Positions 4,989 to 5,318 of a stretch of DNA of 5,318 nucleotides are shown one piece after another. How positions within the stretch are numbered: the first letter of the stretch is position 1; each line of letters begins with the position of its first letter. The DNA is taken from positions 1 to 5,318 of the forward strand of contig JAITCP010000139.1 in the NCBI GenBank assembly GCA_031283025.1, given 5' to 3'. The position numbers and the translations under genes are program-made. Below the pieces are notes generated by a model. That model did not search any database, had not been told where the DNA came from, and saw nothing but the letters and a program-made list of their open reading frames with translations. Source of the DNA: Spirochaetaceae bacterium (GTDB taxonomy: Bacteria; Spirochaetota; Spirochaetia; Treponematales; Breznakiellaceae).

Positions 4989-5318
4989 GTTAGGGGATGT
5001 TTGCGAAATAGTAAGAGGTGGTTCTCCGCGACCTATAATAAATTACGTTACCGATAGTCTCTCCGGGGTTAATTGGCTTAAAATAGGCGATGTGAGTGAG
5101 TTCGACAAGTATTTTGTTAAATCTGCCGAGAGAATTACCAAAAATGGAGCATTGCGTTCTCGTGAAGTCAAAGCAGGCGATTTAATTTTGTCAAATTCAA
5201 TGAGTTTTGGAAGACCATTCATAACTCTTATTGATGGGTATATCCACGATGGTTGGCTCAGAGTGCGAAACGACTCCAGTTTAATTGACCGCGAATATTT
5301 GTACTATTTCTTATCATC
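4978..5318 (+). CDS. hsdS: Type I restriction-modification specificity subunit S, N-terminal part (cut by window end)
   Basis: HsdS recognises the bipartite DNA target for both methylation and cleavage. The first 113 residues are in the window; the frame is open at the edge. KLGDVCEIVRGGSPRP (4-19) is the classic opening of a Methylase_S target-recognition domain. It is followed by VNWLKIGDVSE (31-41), a KAGDLILSNSMSFGRP stretch (65-80) and DREYLYYFLS (104-113), all in the usual order. This is therefore the first half of the first recognition domain, which reads one half-site. ATG 4978 overlaps the hsdM stop (ATGAAATATAA), and AGGGG (4964-4968) could serve as its Shine-Dalgarno. The recognised sequence cannot be predicted from this part. 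Whether the gene is complete, and whether hsdR follows, lies beyond the window. Confidence 0.92.
   Translation, partial: MKYKLGDVCEIVRGGSPRPIINYVTDSLSGVNWLKIGDVSEFDKYFVKSAERITKNGALRSREVKAGDLILSNSMSFGRPFITLIDGYIHDGWLRVRNDSSLIDREYLYYFLS

Overview
The window holds five genes and one possible small ORF, all on the + strand, in two blocks. The left block (208-2509) is a compact membrane-lipid operon. The right block (about 2529-5318) is accessory DNA: an unrecognised protein followed by the start of a type I restriction-modification locus. No rRNA, tRNA, CRISPR array, transposase or origin is visible. The organism is a bacterium that makes phosphatidylethanolamine. My best guess is a spirochaete of the Treponema group, on gene style and the palindromic intergenic repeats; this is an impression from memory, not proven by the sequence.

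Bases 1-207 are non-coding. Three perfect palindromes in a row (10-44, 48-68, 82-113) look like a REP/BIME-type repeat cluster. A rho-independent terminator follows (161-194). A strong sigma70-like promoter (TTGCCA, 17 bp, TATACT) overlaps this terminator: its -35 lies in the terminator loop and its -10 directly follows the T-run. The predicted transcript start falls on or next to an in-frame GTG at 208, so the first gene may be leaderless.

The first gene fuses a DedA-family membrane domain to a short-form phosphatidylserine decarboxylase. It overlaps by 8 nt the next gene, a CDP-diacylglycerol-serine O-phosphatidyltransferase. PssA makes phosphatidylserine, Psd converts it to phosphatidylethanolamine (PE), and DedA proteins are lipid transporters or scramblases. 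In Bacillus subtilis the same three functions are separate genes in one operon (pssA-ybfM/petA-psd). The fusion therefore suggests a PE-synthesis-plus-translocation unit.

Bases 2510-2614 carry a 23-codon ORF with a good Shine-Dalgarno, then a 254-aa protein of unknown function rich in Trp and acidic residues (2615-3379). After a 106-base gap with an extended -10 promoter come hsdM (3486-4988, complete) and hsdS (4978-5318, cut by the window edge), overlapping by 11 nt. HsdM and HsdS form the methyltransferase of a type I system; the restriction subunit hsdR is not in the window and would be expected beyond it.
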